From: Sambucus nigra
Taxonomy: Eukaryota > Streptophyta > Magnoliopsida > Dipsacales > Adoxaceae
Length of the DNA: 64,000 nt
Direction: 5' to 3'
Assembly (NCBI GenBank): GCA_949130495.1
Contig: OX422215.1
Span: 73,485,244-73,549,243 of the forward strand
Shown here: piece by piece, positions 47,521 through 59,209 of the stretch
Numbering within the stretch: the first letter of the stretch is position 1
Layout of the letters: each line of letters starts with the position of its first letter
The notes under the pieces: generated by a model
What the model was told of the DNA's origin: nothing
Databases searched by the model: none
Seen by the model: the letters and a program-made list of their open reading frames with translations, nothing else
Program-made: the position numbers and the translations under genes

Positions 47521-48138
47521 GCAATACAAATTTATATGTACCACATTTTCCAATATGAATAAAGTTGATATTTCTCCATGTTCTTTTTGTTCAAATTTTT
47601 TCGGAGTACTCTTGCTACACACTGAACCACCAACTAAGGTTAGTCAGCATCAACAACCACCAACTAAGGTTGGTCGGCATATCATCAACCACCAACTAAG
47701 GTTGGTCGGCATATCATCAACCACCAACTATAGTTGGTCGGTATTAATAAACTTAACCAATAATATTGGTATAACAATCATACAAGGCAAAGCCTGTTTG
47801 ATCACGAGTGACCTCAAGGGGCATCCCAAACTAGGCAAGAAGATGGGTGACCTCACAGGGCATCCATTGTCTAGGAACCAAGGTAATCCTGAAAAGATTA
47901 CTACAATTAAGTAGGATCATGGGATGAAAGCTCCATTGTCTAGGCAATTAAAACAAAATAGGACAAATTGTCCCTCTATAGATATATATGCATTCATCAA
48001 CAAACAATATGTTATAAGCAAAAAAATTTAAAATCTATTTTTAAGGAAAGAAAAGTGCACAAAGATGAAATTTTTCTTCATTAAATACAGGAAAGCAAAT
48101 TACAAAAGATGAAGTTTTCTTCATTCAATATAAATTTC
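47521..48138. other. Tat-B 3' untranslated spacer
   Basis: Non-coding, with the palindromic tandem repeat described separately at 47625-47750. GGGTGACCTCACAGGGCATC and a near copy (47810-47870) form a second, shorter repetition. Confidence 0.55.
47625..47750. repeat. Tandem palindromic repeat, 4 copies of 30-32 bp
   Basis: Copies start at 47625, 47655, 47687 and 47719 (AACCACCAACTAAGG...). Copies 2 and 3 contain ACCAAC-TAAG-GTTGGT, a 6-bp inverted repeat with a 4-base loop. In copy 4 this is the perfect 16-bp palindrome ACCAACTATAGTTGGT. Confidence 0.85.
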
Positions 48139-49409
48139 CTATTCTATTGGCCTTTTTCTCTCAGATTTTGGTACAGGTTCCATTCCAGCTGGAGGGTCAT
48201 CTAAAGCATAAGGAGAATTAATGAAACTCATATCTCGTAGCATTATGCTGTTGGTCAAACTTGGCCGCTCAAGCAGATGAGGAGGTCGGGATATCTCATA
48301 ATCTTCATGAAGATTGTAATCACCAAGGTACTTAGAGATCAAACATTGAAGTACGACATGAGATGGAATCCATCGGACATCCAACTTAAAAGGAGGATTA
48401 GGTAGATCAACAAACCCAGGTTCATACCAATCCCACAGGGAATTTCCTTCCTCGAGACGCATCACACCAAGAGCATTCAACCACCCTTGCTTATACCTCT
48501 AATTGTTTGACTGCTTCAACCTGGCGTCAAGGTGGCATACGGCTTCATTATATCCCTCCATCTAGAATTCTCGTGGATGTTTATGGAATTGATATGTCAA
48601 TCTCTCAACATTTTGATGGAGTTTCTTCACAAAATTCTCTTTACTCTACAAGGCATAATGTAGCTTGGAAAGTTGCTCGGTGAGACTTTGGATTTTTCTG
48701 GACATCTCATCCAAGGCTTGATTTTTTGCCGTTAGTTGAACGGCTTGATTTTTAAAGCCAGTTGGGTTCTCGTCTCTTCGATATTAATCCGACCAGCTCT
48801 TGCTCAGCCACGGGTAGAACGCCTTGCTCTACCACGAGTGGACAATGTAGGTTAGGTTCTTTTCTAAGCCTCCGGTTCTTCTCTCAAAGCAACATTTTCA
48901 GTTTCCAAAAATGAAAATCCCTCATCATTGATTGGGATCAGAGCTCCAGACGAGGAGGCAGACTTTAGTTGTTTCAATTCTTCTCTCAAAGCAATATTAT
49001 CCTCTTCAAGCAACTTTGTAATGTTCTTGTGTTCTTCGACTTCAAGTTTCAACACACATTCTCTCCTCTTATGGGCTAAGAGGAATTTATCGTATCCCCG
49101 GTCAGCACTCAACTGTTGGTATTTTTTCTCATAACCTTCATGCAGAAGAGCAGTGGTTTCTTTGTGCTGAATTTAAAGTTCTTCGATTACCCCTTGACGA
49201 TCCTCCATCATTTCATAGTACGCCACATTATTCACCACAGCTCAATCAAGCAGACATTTTAAGTATTGATAAGCATCAATTGCTTGTTCTGAGGCATCAC
49301 ATCCGAGGATGTTAACTATTTTTGCTTCAGTAAAGTCTGCATGACCATCTTTGAAGTAATCATTACATTTCTTTATCAATTTTGTATCGTGAGATGACAA
49401 GAGGTCCAT
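48139..49409 (-). pseudogene. Tat-B antisense gene 2
   Basis: ATG at 49407-49409 (MDLLSSHDTKLIKKC) starts a broken frame homologous to Tat-A 3508-4404. Matching segments are ILGCDASEQAIDAYQYL (Tat-A: TLGPDASPAVRQAFTRL), the Arg/Gly segment STRGRARRSTRG (Tat-A: STRGRSRE), and YKQGWLNALGVMRLEEGNSL with LDVRWIPSHVVLQCL (Tat-A: FIRGWLSALKELQ and DDRWIPIDAIPRRLL). Heptad-rich stretches are at 49112-48864. Stops and frameshifts occur after LKCLLD, near 49170 and near 48840. The final frame is open at 48480-48139. This copy shows the N-terminus and ATG that Tat-A lacks. Confidence 0.65.
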
Positions 49410-50205
49410 CCTAGCAATAAACTAGCAAGGAAAAATAAAGACGAATCAATAACAGTATAATTATGATGAGCAGGTAAAAGAGAGATTTTAGAACAAATAA
49501 CGAAGTCCTTTTTATTGATCAACGGGAGAAGCAAGTACAACCAAAGTTAGAAATAAAAAGGGAAAAGTAGAAGAACAACATAATTAAAGATCCGAACAAC
49601 TCTATACCTTCTCCTTATTTCCTACAACATCATCAGCCAGTTTGGATGAAGGAGTTGGTTGCTCGGCGGGCAGTTGGCGTTGCTCGATAGAAGTTGTTGC
49701 CTGCTGAACTTGCTCGGAGGGCTGGGGAATCGTAACACTTGGTACTTGTTCTGCTATCACCATAGAAGACTCATCAGATGCAGATTCATCCTCTTCTTCT
49801 TCAACAATAGTAGGAGGAGGGCCATGGGTATGTTTCTGAAATAATTCAGAATCATCGGTGACACTCAACTCTTTCAATGCTGCGACCCATCCGTATCTAA
49901 AGTACTTCAAGCTTGCATACTCCATCTGGAAAGTAATAGCAGTTAAGGCCTTGTTACATCCCTTGTCCCTACTAGAGCTAAAGGATTTTTTCACAGCTGA
50001 TTTTCTCTTCACCTTCTCGGAAGAAGCATATCCCTCAACAAGCTTCACCTTCTCCTCCAGATCTTTCTTACGCCATTCAGCCTCTTCAAGGTTGCCATCA
50101 GCTTCTCCCTTGCTGGAAATGGCGACCTTCAAATTTTCCTCCAACTCCTTGAAGGCGTTTACAGCTTGGTGATAGACTGGGTCTTGTCGCGACACAATAG
50201 TCACC

Positions 50206-51766
50206 TACGCACCGGTCATTTTGAATTCGGCTCACCTGAACTAGACAAAAACTTAAATTATGACTACACTCAACAGGTGAGTATAACGGTAAGTCAGGTA
50301 TCGAAAATCCACAGAGACAAGTTTCTAAAATTTATAAGGTTTAATATTCCTAAATAAAAGTTTAAAAGATGATTATACACAAAAGGGAAAAGATGCATAA
50401 AATGGAAATATTAATTTAGGCGAGGGCAAATAAAGCTAGATTAAGAAAGCGAGTAAAAACTATAGGTTGCGTCGAATATCCCTTACCCGAGTTAATTAGT
50501 ATAAAATGGTTACATGGGTCGATGAGTTATTACGAATGCGTCTCGTTGACAGTTAATTAAATCAAGAGTTGTCACACCCCTAAATTTGCATAAAAGTCTA
50601 ACAAGATTTTGGCGTCAACAAATACCCCAGAAATTATGCACGCAAGGTCGTAATCACAGAGCATACATGATATGCCTCGTTAAATCTCCTGGGCATAATA
50701 ACTAGGACAACGCACCCAAATTAGACCCATAAACACCATCACCAAAGCAAAGCAACCAAATCAACCCTAGGTGAGTTCAATCCAAGAGAACCTAAACTAA
50801 ATCAGACACTAAGCATGATAAACAACAATAATTAAAGCACCTAATTAAATTACACTACAATATTATCTAAGCAAGAAATAAATGGAAAGCATGGAAATCT
50901 AGGTTACAAAGCTTAAGAACAATAATGGAACTTACATTAATGGAGAAAAAGAAGGAATAGTAAAATTACAAACCCAAAATAGGAAGGAAAATCTAGGAGA
51001 GAGAAGCTCTCAAAAACCTAATCTAAACTCTCTAAAATGAAAAACATCTCCCAAATAAAAGCCTACAACATTCTATTAATACCCCAAAATAAACCCCCAA
51101 CAAAACCAAGCCAAAAAAACCAAAATAAGTCAATTTTCGTCCATATCTGATGGGCTCGGTCGACCTCATGTTTGGGACCGGTCGACAGCGGTTTTGAGAT
51201 TTGCCCCCTTTTCCTCTTTGAACCAATTTTGACACGTTGCACGGAAACGGCTATAACTCCCTCATACGGAATCGAAATGAGGCGTGGTCAGAACCGACGT
51301 GAAGATAATTCAATTATATACATGATTACATTTTGAAACCTTCCAAATTATGCAGTATGAAATTACCCAAAATGCCCTTGAAGTAGAAGAAAATACCGAA
51401 ACCTTCCGAAAATGGCCATAACTTCCACATACGGAGTCAGAATGACGCACGGTCAATGGCCACAAAAAGATAATTTGATAATATACATGTTGGTAACTTC
51501 ATTCCATAAAAAAATTGTGAGTTTGAAAAGACCAAATTGTCCTTGAAGTAGCATTCGACGACGGAACTTCTCCGAAATGCAATCGAATCTCACTTTTAGC
51601 GTTCCAATACCTACAAAAGCACAATTAACCCATGCAAAATATATATATATATCCAAATTCAAGGTTGTCTGTTTAACGAGCATAAATATAGACATTAAGA
51701 ATGTAAAATTGCTAGAATGCATAAAGATAAAGGGCGTAAATATGCAATATTCGTGATGTATCACTT
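50206..51766. mobile_element. Unclassified insertion in Tat-B antisense gene 1
   Basis: About 1.56 kb interrupts coding sequence that is continuous in Tat-A. A possible 5-bp duplication with one mismatch borders it (AGTGA and GGTGA read on the minus strand). Its ends share TAC and little else. No protein domain is visible. It contains GTCACACCCC at about 50576 and a tandem duplication near its right end. Exact edges are uncertain by several bases. Confidence 0.5.
51245..51575. repeat. Two tandem copies of a 165-bp unit
   Basis: GGCTATAACTCCCTCATACGG (51249) and GGCCATAACTTCCACATACGG (51414) start the copies. Both continue with GATAATT, ATATACATG and CCTTGAAGTAG in the same order. Confidence 0.75.
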
Positions 51767-53337
51767 AGTCTCGAGCTGTATCAGCTTGTTGACGAGTTGT
51801 CTCTGCAGAAGTTTCTTCTCCCAAGCAGTTTTGTCTTCCACGTACTTCTGCTGGGAGTTCTTCAAAGATTGTGATAACCAAGTAAAAGCTTCTTCTACCC
51901 CACTGGAGGAAGTTGAAGCCTTGATAGCCTCATCTTTCTCTAGGAAACTATTAAAACACGTCATAAACTGAAAATGAAAAGAAGCTCAGATCAGAATATA
52001 AATACGGCATATGGAGGCGAATTAATAAAGATAATGACACTTACTGACGCGATGTGTTGAGCTACTAAGTCAATGAATTTCTCCCGAGAAAGGGAACCCT
52101 CAGCAGCTCGATATTCGGGAATAGTCCAAGACTTGATCAGACCTTTTGCTGAGCTCGGAGCTATGACAGCTGGAGTGTTAGCTCTCAAAGAAGGATCCTC
52201 AATATCGAAAGGTTGAGCAACAGTTTCTATAGGTCTTTCTACAAGACCTCTCCTCAATCTCCTTAAAGGAGCACCTTCAATTAAAGGTGTTGCCTCTTCT
52301 TGTGTAATAGCAACACCTTCAATCAAAGGCGCTGCCTCTTTTGGAACAACATGAGGCTTCTTGCCGACCTCGTTAACAGTTGGATTGTTCCCTTAGATTG
52401 AGCCATATCTATTTTCTTTGTCCCTTCAGCTGGGACATCCCCCTTGCTTTTCTTTACCCCATCAGTGCCAGGAGCATCTTTGGCAAAGAATACAAGCATT
52501 TTCCTCTTCCTCGTCATCAAATCAGTAATAGAAGTACCCAAATCAGAAAAAGATTCTTCTACTCTGGCTCGAGATGATGGAATTTGATCAAGATCAATTA
52601 TCACATGAGGGGCAAGAGGACGAGCAATAAAAGAGGAAGTAGTGTTTTTATATCTCAGCAAATAAGAAGCAGCTCTAACGTGCTCCTCAGCAACTGATTG
52701 TTGCAAACCCCAGATGAGTTTCAAATCTTTTATATTAATGTCATTCTCTTTTGGGGGATTTCTTTTATTATCAATTGCAAAAAGTAAAATAAATATCAGT
52801 GACGCATTTCATCAAACATAAATAGAGCTAAATCGAAAAATTAAAAACAACTTATCCTATTGCCATAAAGTGGACATCTGGGACCTTGGTAAACATCATT
52901 TCCTTTTAATGGGGGGCGTTGCCAATTTTTCATCACAACTCCATGATCAAAATAGTCCCTATTAGCATCGAGAAGATTAACCACTAAAGCTCTATTGGAA
53001 AACCTAGTTTTTAAATAAAATGTGGTATCACTGGTAACCCATTTATAACAAAACATAATCTCAGTGATCCATAAATGAGTCCCATGAATTTGGTTTAACC
53101 TATGTACGCTATTGACTACTCCCCATATATTTGAAGCTACTCTTGCAGGAACAATATCGAAATATTGGCAAAACTCCAAACACAAGGGATCAGGCGAAAA
53201 AGAAAAGCCACACTCCGCCACAAAAAGGCAGGGAAACCAGTGTCCCTCGGCTAAAGAAAATAAATCAGAAGGGCATGGAGGATCCTCTAGAATAACCCAA
53301 GAGGGAATTGCAGTCAGCCCGAAACTTATCTAATGAC

Positions 53338-53748
53338 TCAACAAGATAAACCCTGATGGATAAAGCAAAGAAAGAAGAAGGAATAAAATTCTTATAGAAA
53401 AACTGGGAAATCTGCTAAGGCGGATGACAGAAAAAAATGACAGTGCAAGAATATAATGAGAAGACAAAGAGCTTAGAAATGTGGAGGTAAAAAGTAGATG
53501 ACGATCTGTTTCTATCATTTTTAAATGCCTTGCATCGGGAAGGAGGAAAATAAATGATTACTAGAAAAGACGATTTCGTTTCTGGCGGTTAAAAGATGAA
53601 AAAGACGCAAATACCCAAGCGTCCGTTGAAAATTCAAAATATTTACGAACTTGCCATTTCGCGCTCAAAAGACAAGACTGGATAAAACACGTCCGAACAA
53701 CTTCTGGGCATAATGTTCCACACTCTCATATTCAACCTCAACTGTGAA
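53338..53748. other. Tat-B spacer between antisense gene 1 and the 3' LTR
   Basis: No gene is seen. This is the likely location of the antisense promoter, as in Tat-A. Confidence 0.4.
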
Positions 53749-53762
53749 ATATTGGGGGCTTC
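53749..53762 (+). promoter_or_regulatory. Tat-B polypurine tract
   Basis: TATTGGGGGCTTC directly precedes the TGTTGATACG start of the 3' LTR. Confidence 0.65.
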
Positions 53763-54231
53763 TGTTGATACGAAAATTAGTCAGCTGATATGGACCAATT
53801 ATATGAAGACATGTGCCATATTACGTGGCAAATGCCTATACTCATCACCCTGAGCTACTTAGCATGCCGAGCTACTCAACGTGCAGAGTATCTGGCCAGG
53901 AAGATCAAGCGACAATTACACATTCAATGAACATCGGATTTAATGAACATTCTTATTGTACAAATGTATATGTCTATTAAATAACGACATATCGTCTATT
54001 CATATTGACATCCCCAAGGCTATAAATACATTGTAACCCCCTCCATAACGGGGTAATCAATCTCTTGTAATCACAATCGAGATCAAGACAAAACATCCAG
54101 CAATACAAGACAGTGGATGTAGGCTAATTCCGTTAAGGCTGAACCACTTTAAAAACCCATTTGTCCTATTTCTTATTTTATATTTATCTGTGATCAATTA
54201 ATTAGATCAAGTCTAGTTTTGTACGCCAACA
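53763..54231 (+). repeat. Tat-B 3' LTR
   Basis: 469 bp, the same length as the 5' LTR and about 96% identical by eye. Ends GCCAACA. Confidence 0.9.
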
Positions 54232-54236
54232 CTCGT

Positions 54237-54620
54237 TATATTCCATATGCAATGAGTTGTGTAGTGGGTTTACGAGTTTAAAAATTGGAAAGTTTTCATT
54301 ATATTACTCTTATGGTGATAAAAGTCAGTTCATTTGATATGTGACAAAGATGTTTGTCGTATTTTGAGGTCTCAGCTAATCATCAAGGTTGATTTTATTA
54401 TGATAAATGTCACAAATTTGGTAGTTTTGAGTTATTATTTCAATTATGAAAGGTTTGATGGTTAATCGTCAAATGTTATGTCCGAAGGTAATAGTGGTGT
54501 AGAAAATAATATCTATATTGGTGGGGTGGAGCGATTAATTCCATGATTTATCTTTATGATGGTTATAAGATGTATATAAGTCATGTCGATCATTATTTTG
54601 AAGGAGGCATGGAAGAGTTT
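54237..54620. other. Host DNA between Tat-B and the CACTA end
   Basis: No gene was recognised. It continues the sequence left of 41100. Confidence 0.4.
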
Positions 54621-55493
54621 CACTATAAAAAAAACTATTTTTTGAGAACGTACTTTAGCCGCCTCAAAAGGTACTTTAGTCGTCCCAAATACTTTTTGGG
54701 ACGCTATTTGGGGCGGTTAGGGGGTGTTATTAGAACCCCATTTTAAATACTTTTTAAGATGGCAACAACAGTCCCAAAAGCTTTTTTAGACGAAAACTAA
54801 TCCGTCTCAAAACTTATCTTTTACGAGTACCTTTTGAGACAACAAGGAAGACGTATTTAATAGCTATTTTTTGAGACAACAACAATAATATTTAAAGGAT
54901 TTTTTAAGATTGAAACTTAGCCATCTCAAAAACTCGTTGTTTATGGGATCCTTTTGAGATGGCAAGAAAGCCATTTTTTATATTTTTTTTCACTAAATTT
55001 AGAACGACGTCCATTCCAACATTGAAAACATTCCATGCTTTACATCCATTTCAGCATATATTATATATAATCATAAACAAAACTTTTTAAAAGTAATATA
55101 TAACATCTTTGGCACACATTTCAACACATGTAACATACAATTTCCTATTTAATTATAATTAGAGTCCATACAAGTAAAATCTCTCTACACAATCAACAAT
55201 TCCAACATCGTGTCCACTAATCTAAATCAAAGTTACTTCAATCAAAACATTAATGGTAATAATAATTTTTTTAAGTATTTCACTCATCTCATTAGGAAAA
55301 ATACATAAAACCCATCTACTCCTAACATAAAATGATGTCAGCCATGTAAACCCGCGATCTTGAAGCGTACAACCTCCAACAAAATGACTTAAATGATTTG
55401 TCTTATTCGCAAAAGGCTTTCGCCTGCAATAAGATTTATTTTAGTTTCAACTACCTTAAACGAATATTTTTTTTAATACTCCCTATAGATGAT
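54621..55493. mobile_element. CACTA (En/Spm) transposon end, partial
   Basis: CACTATAAAAAAAACT at 54621 is a CACTA terminus, preceded by TTT. Subterminal repeats follow to about 54980: TTTTGGGACG, TTTTGAGACAACAA, TTTTGAGATGGCAAG and complements. The opposite end is not seen before Tat-D begins at 55494, so only one terminus is in view. No transposase was found. Confidence 0.7.
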
Positions 55494-55942
55494 TGTGGGG
55501 ACCAGTGTTACTGTGGCACTTGACATGCACGTGTTCAACATAGGCCCATAAGCTTTTTGCACCTCAAATTAATTAAGAATATAAGTCACACATGACTCCC
55601 GCATATATATCCCTCAATAAGGCTTAAATTGATAAGAGATACGTCCAAACTTCTAGGGACAACTGTCAATCGAGCTTAGGACTCTTCCTAGTTTTCTCTA
55701 TAAATGTAAACCCACCCCTTTTGGGGTCGGGTACATGAGATTGTAATGTTGAGCAGTAATATAACTCTGTAGACTTGTTCTCTAAGCTAATAAAAGAGAA
55801 AACCCAAGCCCTGTGGATGTAGGCACGTTGCCGAACCACATATATTCCTGTGTTGTGCACTTTTGATCCTCACCCTTGAGTACTTTTCCTTATTTATCTT
55901 GTATGCATTGAATAAAAATATTGTAGGAAATTACCACCTACA
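55494..55942 (+). repeat. Tat-D 5' LTR
   Basis: 449 bp, TGTGGGGACC ... CACCTACA. It has GTGGATGTAGGCACG ... TGCCGAACCAC (about 55812-55840). A TATA-like CTCTATAAATG is near 55695. Confidence 0.75.
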
Positions 55943-55944
55943 AC

Positions 55945-55963
55945 TGGCGTCGTCTGTGGAAAG
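55945..55963 (+). promoter_or_regulatory. Tat-D primer-binding site
   Basis: TGGCGTCGTCTGTGGAAAG follows the LTR end by two bases. It is the least decayed primer site of the Tat copies here. Confidence 0.65.
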
Positions 55964-55998
55964 TGAATTAAGTTTTTTGCTCCCAGCTAAATATCTGA

Positions 55999-58024
55999 GA
56001 TGTCTCAATTGCCCAACCTATATTATAAGAACGTGAAGAGACCCGTAGGGTTATCCCCTAGACTATGAAGATTACTATGACCACGAGGCACGTCAGCTGA
56101 CACTTGTTCCCAAAGGGTTAGGTTTGAGATTGGTGAGTATTATTAGTCCTCACACGCTTGTTACCATTCTCGGGAGGATATGTCAGTGAACGGTGATGAG
56201 CTTGAGCGATCCAACCATATCTCAAGGCTTATTGACAACTACAAAAAGTGGTTTCGGGATGAAAGGGCTACCAACAAGCTCCAATAAGAGCAAAACACCA
56301 CTCTCCAGATATTTCTAGAGAATTTGGAGAAGGTAGACCATTGAGAGAAGTTCAAGAATGGTTGCCACTCGTGAACTCCTAACCCTCAGCTAAGCAGAGC
56401 TCACAGTCGGGGAAGGAGTACCCAACAACAGAAGGAATATTCTCCTCATCGGAGGTCCCTTAAAGGGAGATCCCACCTCGATGATCGATGGGGATATATG
56501 AATCTTTGTGATTTTATCAGAAGCAAGGTAAAGAGATACCCAGCCCATCAAGGGGATCATACTACCAAGGATCTTGTCAGAAGATAAATGTTCTGCCAGA
56601 TGAAGTCACCATTTAGCCGATCCATAGAAGAGTTTGATCCTCCCAAGAAGTTCACTCCCCCGAGATTCAAGATTTATGATCAGAAGACATATCCCACCAA
56701 TCACGTCAGGTAATATTCCAGGCGATAACTCTATGGAACACCGACAAAGGATTAATGTGTTGAATTTTTGCCTTAAGTCTTAGAGACATTGCCTAAAAAT
56801 GGTTTGAAAAATTGCCACACTGATCAATAGCTTCCTTTAAGCAACTGGATGAATCCTTCCCAGCCACACATTACTAGAAACACCCACCCCAAGTGGATGG
56901 GATCAATTTTAACGATGACCCCCCCGGGAAGCACTCCACGAGTACACTAGAAGGTATCGAAAGGTGTACAATGAGGTAGATAATTGCATCGAGTAAGTTA
57001 CCGCAGATACCTTCAAAATTGGCCTATAAATTGGTTTCATGCTCTACCAGTACCCTACCAAGTAGGAGGCCATCACGATCAATGACCTAATGGTTAGGAT
57101 TAAAAAATATGCCAATATCGAAGATACGATGACCAAAGTTGGCCAGGATTAATAGGGGAAAAAGTAGCCTAAGAATGGGGATAAGGGAGAGCAAATAAAA
57201 AAGTAGGGAGGAAACATAATGGGAAGCAGAAAGGAGTCGAGAAAAAGGATTCTAAAAAACCATTCAAGGCAGTTAACACATTTTTCTCCAAACCAATTTA
57301 CAAGATATTTTACAAGATCAAAGGGTGAAAGTATATCAGATGAACTGAGAAGATGTTTAGTGATCCGAAGAAGAGGAACTCAACATTAAAATATGCATAT
57401 CATAAAGATAAGAGTTACAAGACCGAAAATTGTAAGGGACTAAAGTCCTAACTTGAAGAGCTAGTTCAGGTTGGGCCCCTAAACGACTTCATAGATAATA
57501 ATAAAGGCACATTATAGCATTTGCGTGATTAAAAACTATACAAAGTCCTGGAATATGGAATGGGATATGATTTCCTGTAATCCCTGGGGCCCCAAGACCG
57601 GATAATTTCTTTGATAAGTGTTTGGGCTACGAGTCCATAGTGATTCACGAAGCATCAAACCCAAGCCGAATTAAGGGGAATGCCCTCAGTATGGAGGTTA
57701 ATAATCTCACGGCAGTCGTGGAAGCCTTTCAGATTAATCCAGCTAAGTCCATTTGGGGTAAATGGCGAAGACCAAAGGACATCGCTTACATAAAGCACAC
57801 CGTTTTTACTGATGATGACTTGGTTGGAGTGATAAACCACCACCACGGTGCTCTTATCATCACTCTCAGAGTTTGCAATTAGGATGTGAGCATGTTGTTG
57901 CTAAAATAAGGGGGATGGTTGGAAAGCTATGCACCTTAAAATGTTCAATCAGTTGAACTTGTGTGTAGAAGGCCTCTAGAAAGCCACCGTTCCATTAGGT
58001 ATATTTGCAAGAAAAATGACCTTG
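55999..58024 (+). pseudogene. gag: Tat-D gag and protease start, degenerate
   Basis: ATG at 56000 (MSQLPNLYYKNVK) begins a gag riddled with stops. Recognisable pieces are SRSIEEFDPPKKFTPPRFKIYD (about 56605-56680) and a region rich in Lys near 57150-57250. The frame at 57622-57882 reads FTDDDLVGVINHHHGALIIT, matching the segment before the protease active site in Tat-B (FSKNDLEGVLYPHDNPLVIK). The active-site Asp region is already damaged. Confidence 0.65.
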
Positions 58025-59209
58025 TGTGACACCCCGCCTATTCTAATCATCGGTGATCAGTCCATTATTAAATAAAACAGGAATAAATAATGGCGTCATT
58101 CCTAGCATCACTATCGAATTTTCAAATTAATTACAATTACCCTAATAGCCCGGTGTCAAAATTTTAATCTTAATTATTAGCATGCAATAAATAAATCGGA
58201 TTAAATATATTATTCACCATTTTCATGCACATAATAATGAATAATCAGATAATGACATAAATAATTAACTGAGTCTGGAATAACACTTGAGAGAAAATCT
58301 AAATATAGTCATCCATGAGTAAATTTTAAACCATTACTGGAAATAAATGGAAATAACTGAAAATATAAATCTTTGTAAATAATACCAACTATGATTCGGT
58401 GACATGACTGACTGAGATAAATAAAAGTAGATAAGAACTGAATAAGAGTGAAAACGTCTAATAACAAAGTCCTGCTAGTTTTCACATCAGTTGCAGCACG
58501 TCAAAAGTAGGAACTCCTATGCCTGGCGTCCCTGTGGATGGGCCCCTAAAATGCTTTTTACAAAAATATTTGAAACGGTTCATAGCCCAAGTAAAGCAGT
58601 TTGAATTTTTTTAGCAAGTGTTTAAAATGCGACAAGATAAGATATTAAATACATGTTAGTAACGCGTGCCCTCACTTGAGATCCTCACTCATCAACTAAT
58701 GTGTACGCCTAACGTACTACTCTAACCCACCTAGTTATGATACTAGCCTAACTAGTCTGGCTTACATATCTTCGCATCTAATCATTTAGTGCCCACTCGT
58801 ATTGCCCATACAATATGTTACTACATTTTCCCAATCTTTTATACTCATTAGAAATCTCAAATAAATTATTTAGTTGTCGTATACTTCGATTAATTTAGAT
58901 ATCACAATCTCTATACTCATAGAAGAATCAAGTACACGTAAATATAACATCACTCTTATCATATATAAGTATACAACACCCCTAGGTGGGAACCTGCGCT
59001 GTGGGCATACTCTCTTATCCAGTCCCGGTACATCACATACTATATAAGGACACTAGCGAGGATAATCTTCCTCGAACCATAAATTAAATCGCACATTACT
59101 GGAGGTGAACATAGTTCTAAGCCTTTGGAATACGCTCATTCCTAACGCACCGATATGACCGGCCACACCTTCATTCACACAAATGGTTCTCAATCCTTAA
59201 GTTCTATGT
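58025..59209. mobile_element. E2: second member of the E family, reverse orientation, split by GAG-2
   Basis: It begins TGTGACACCCCG and aligns, reverse-complemented, with the right part of E1: GGTGATCAGTCC, AGTTGCAGC, GGCGTC[CG]C, and CAACTAATGTGTACGCCTA. It contains no coding sequence and is interrupted at 59209 by GAG-2. Confidence 0.6.

Larger units (their letters stand above)
49602..53337 (-). pseudogene. Tat-B antisense gene 1 (spliced), split by an insertion
   Basis: Exon 1 (about 53337-52857) aligns to Tat-A exon 1: IPSWV, YFDIVPARVASNIWGVVNSV, RALVVNLLDANRDYF. Its donor region (GGATAAGT) seems damaged. Exon 2 (about 52757-52045) starts near LKLIWGLQQ, shares LRYKNTTSSFIARP with Tat-A (LEYKNTGSSFIARP), and has a frameshift near 52390. 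Intron 2 is 52044-51968 (77 bp, GTAAGT to TTTTCAG, phase 0), at the same position as in Tat-A; both exon 3s begin F-[VM]-T. Exon 3 (51967-51767 and 50204-49602) is interrupted by foreign DNA at about 50206-51766. It then ends with FRYGWVAALKELSV and an acidic tail closed by a stop at 49602. Confidence 0.7.
41101..54231 (+). mobile_element. Tat-lineage Ty3/gypsy retrotransposon Tat-B, full length
   Basis: Two 469-bp LTRs bound a 12.2-kb interior: gag, protease, RT, two RNase H domains, integrase, short palindromic tandem repeats, two antisense genes and a polypurine tract. Flanks are TTCGT (41096-41100) and CTCGT (54232-54236), four of five bases identical, as expected for a 5-bp target duplication. 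The LTRs differ at about 20 sites by eye, mostly transitions, so insertion is not recent. All sense genes are broken. Confidence 0.9.
55494..58024 (+). mobile_element. Tat-type gypsy element Tat-D, truncated in protease by E2
   Basis: A 5' LTR, primer-binding site, gag and the start of protease are present. Sequence similarity ends where E2 begins at 58025. The rest would be beyond the window if intact. Confidence 0.7.
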
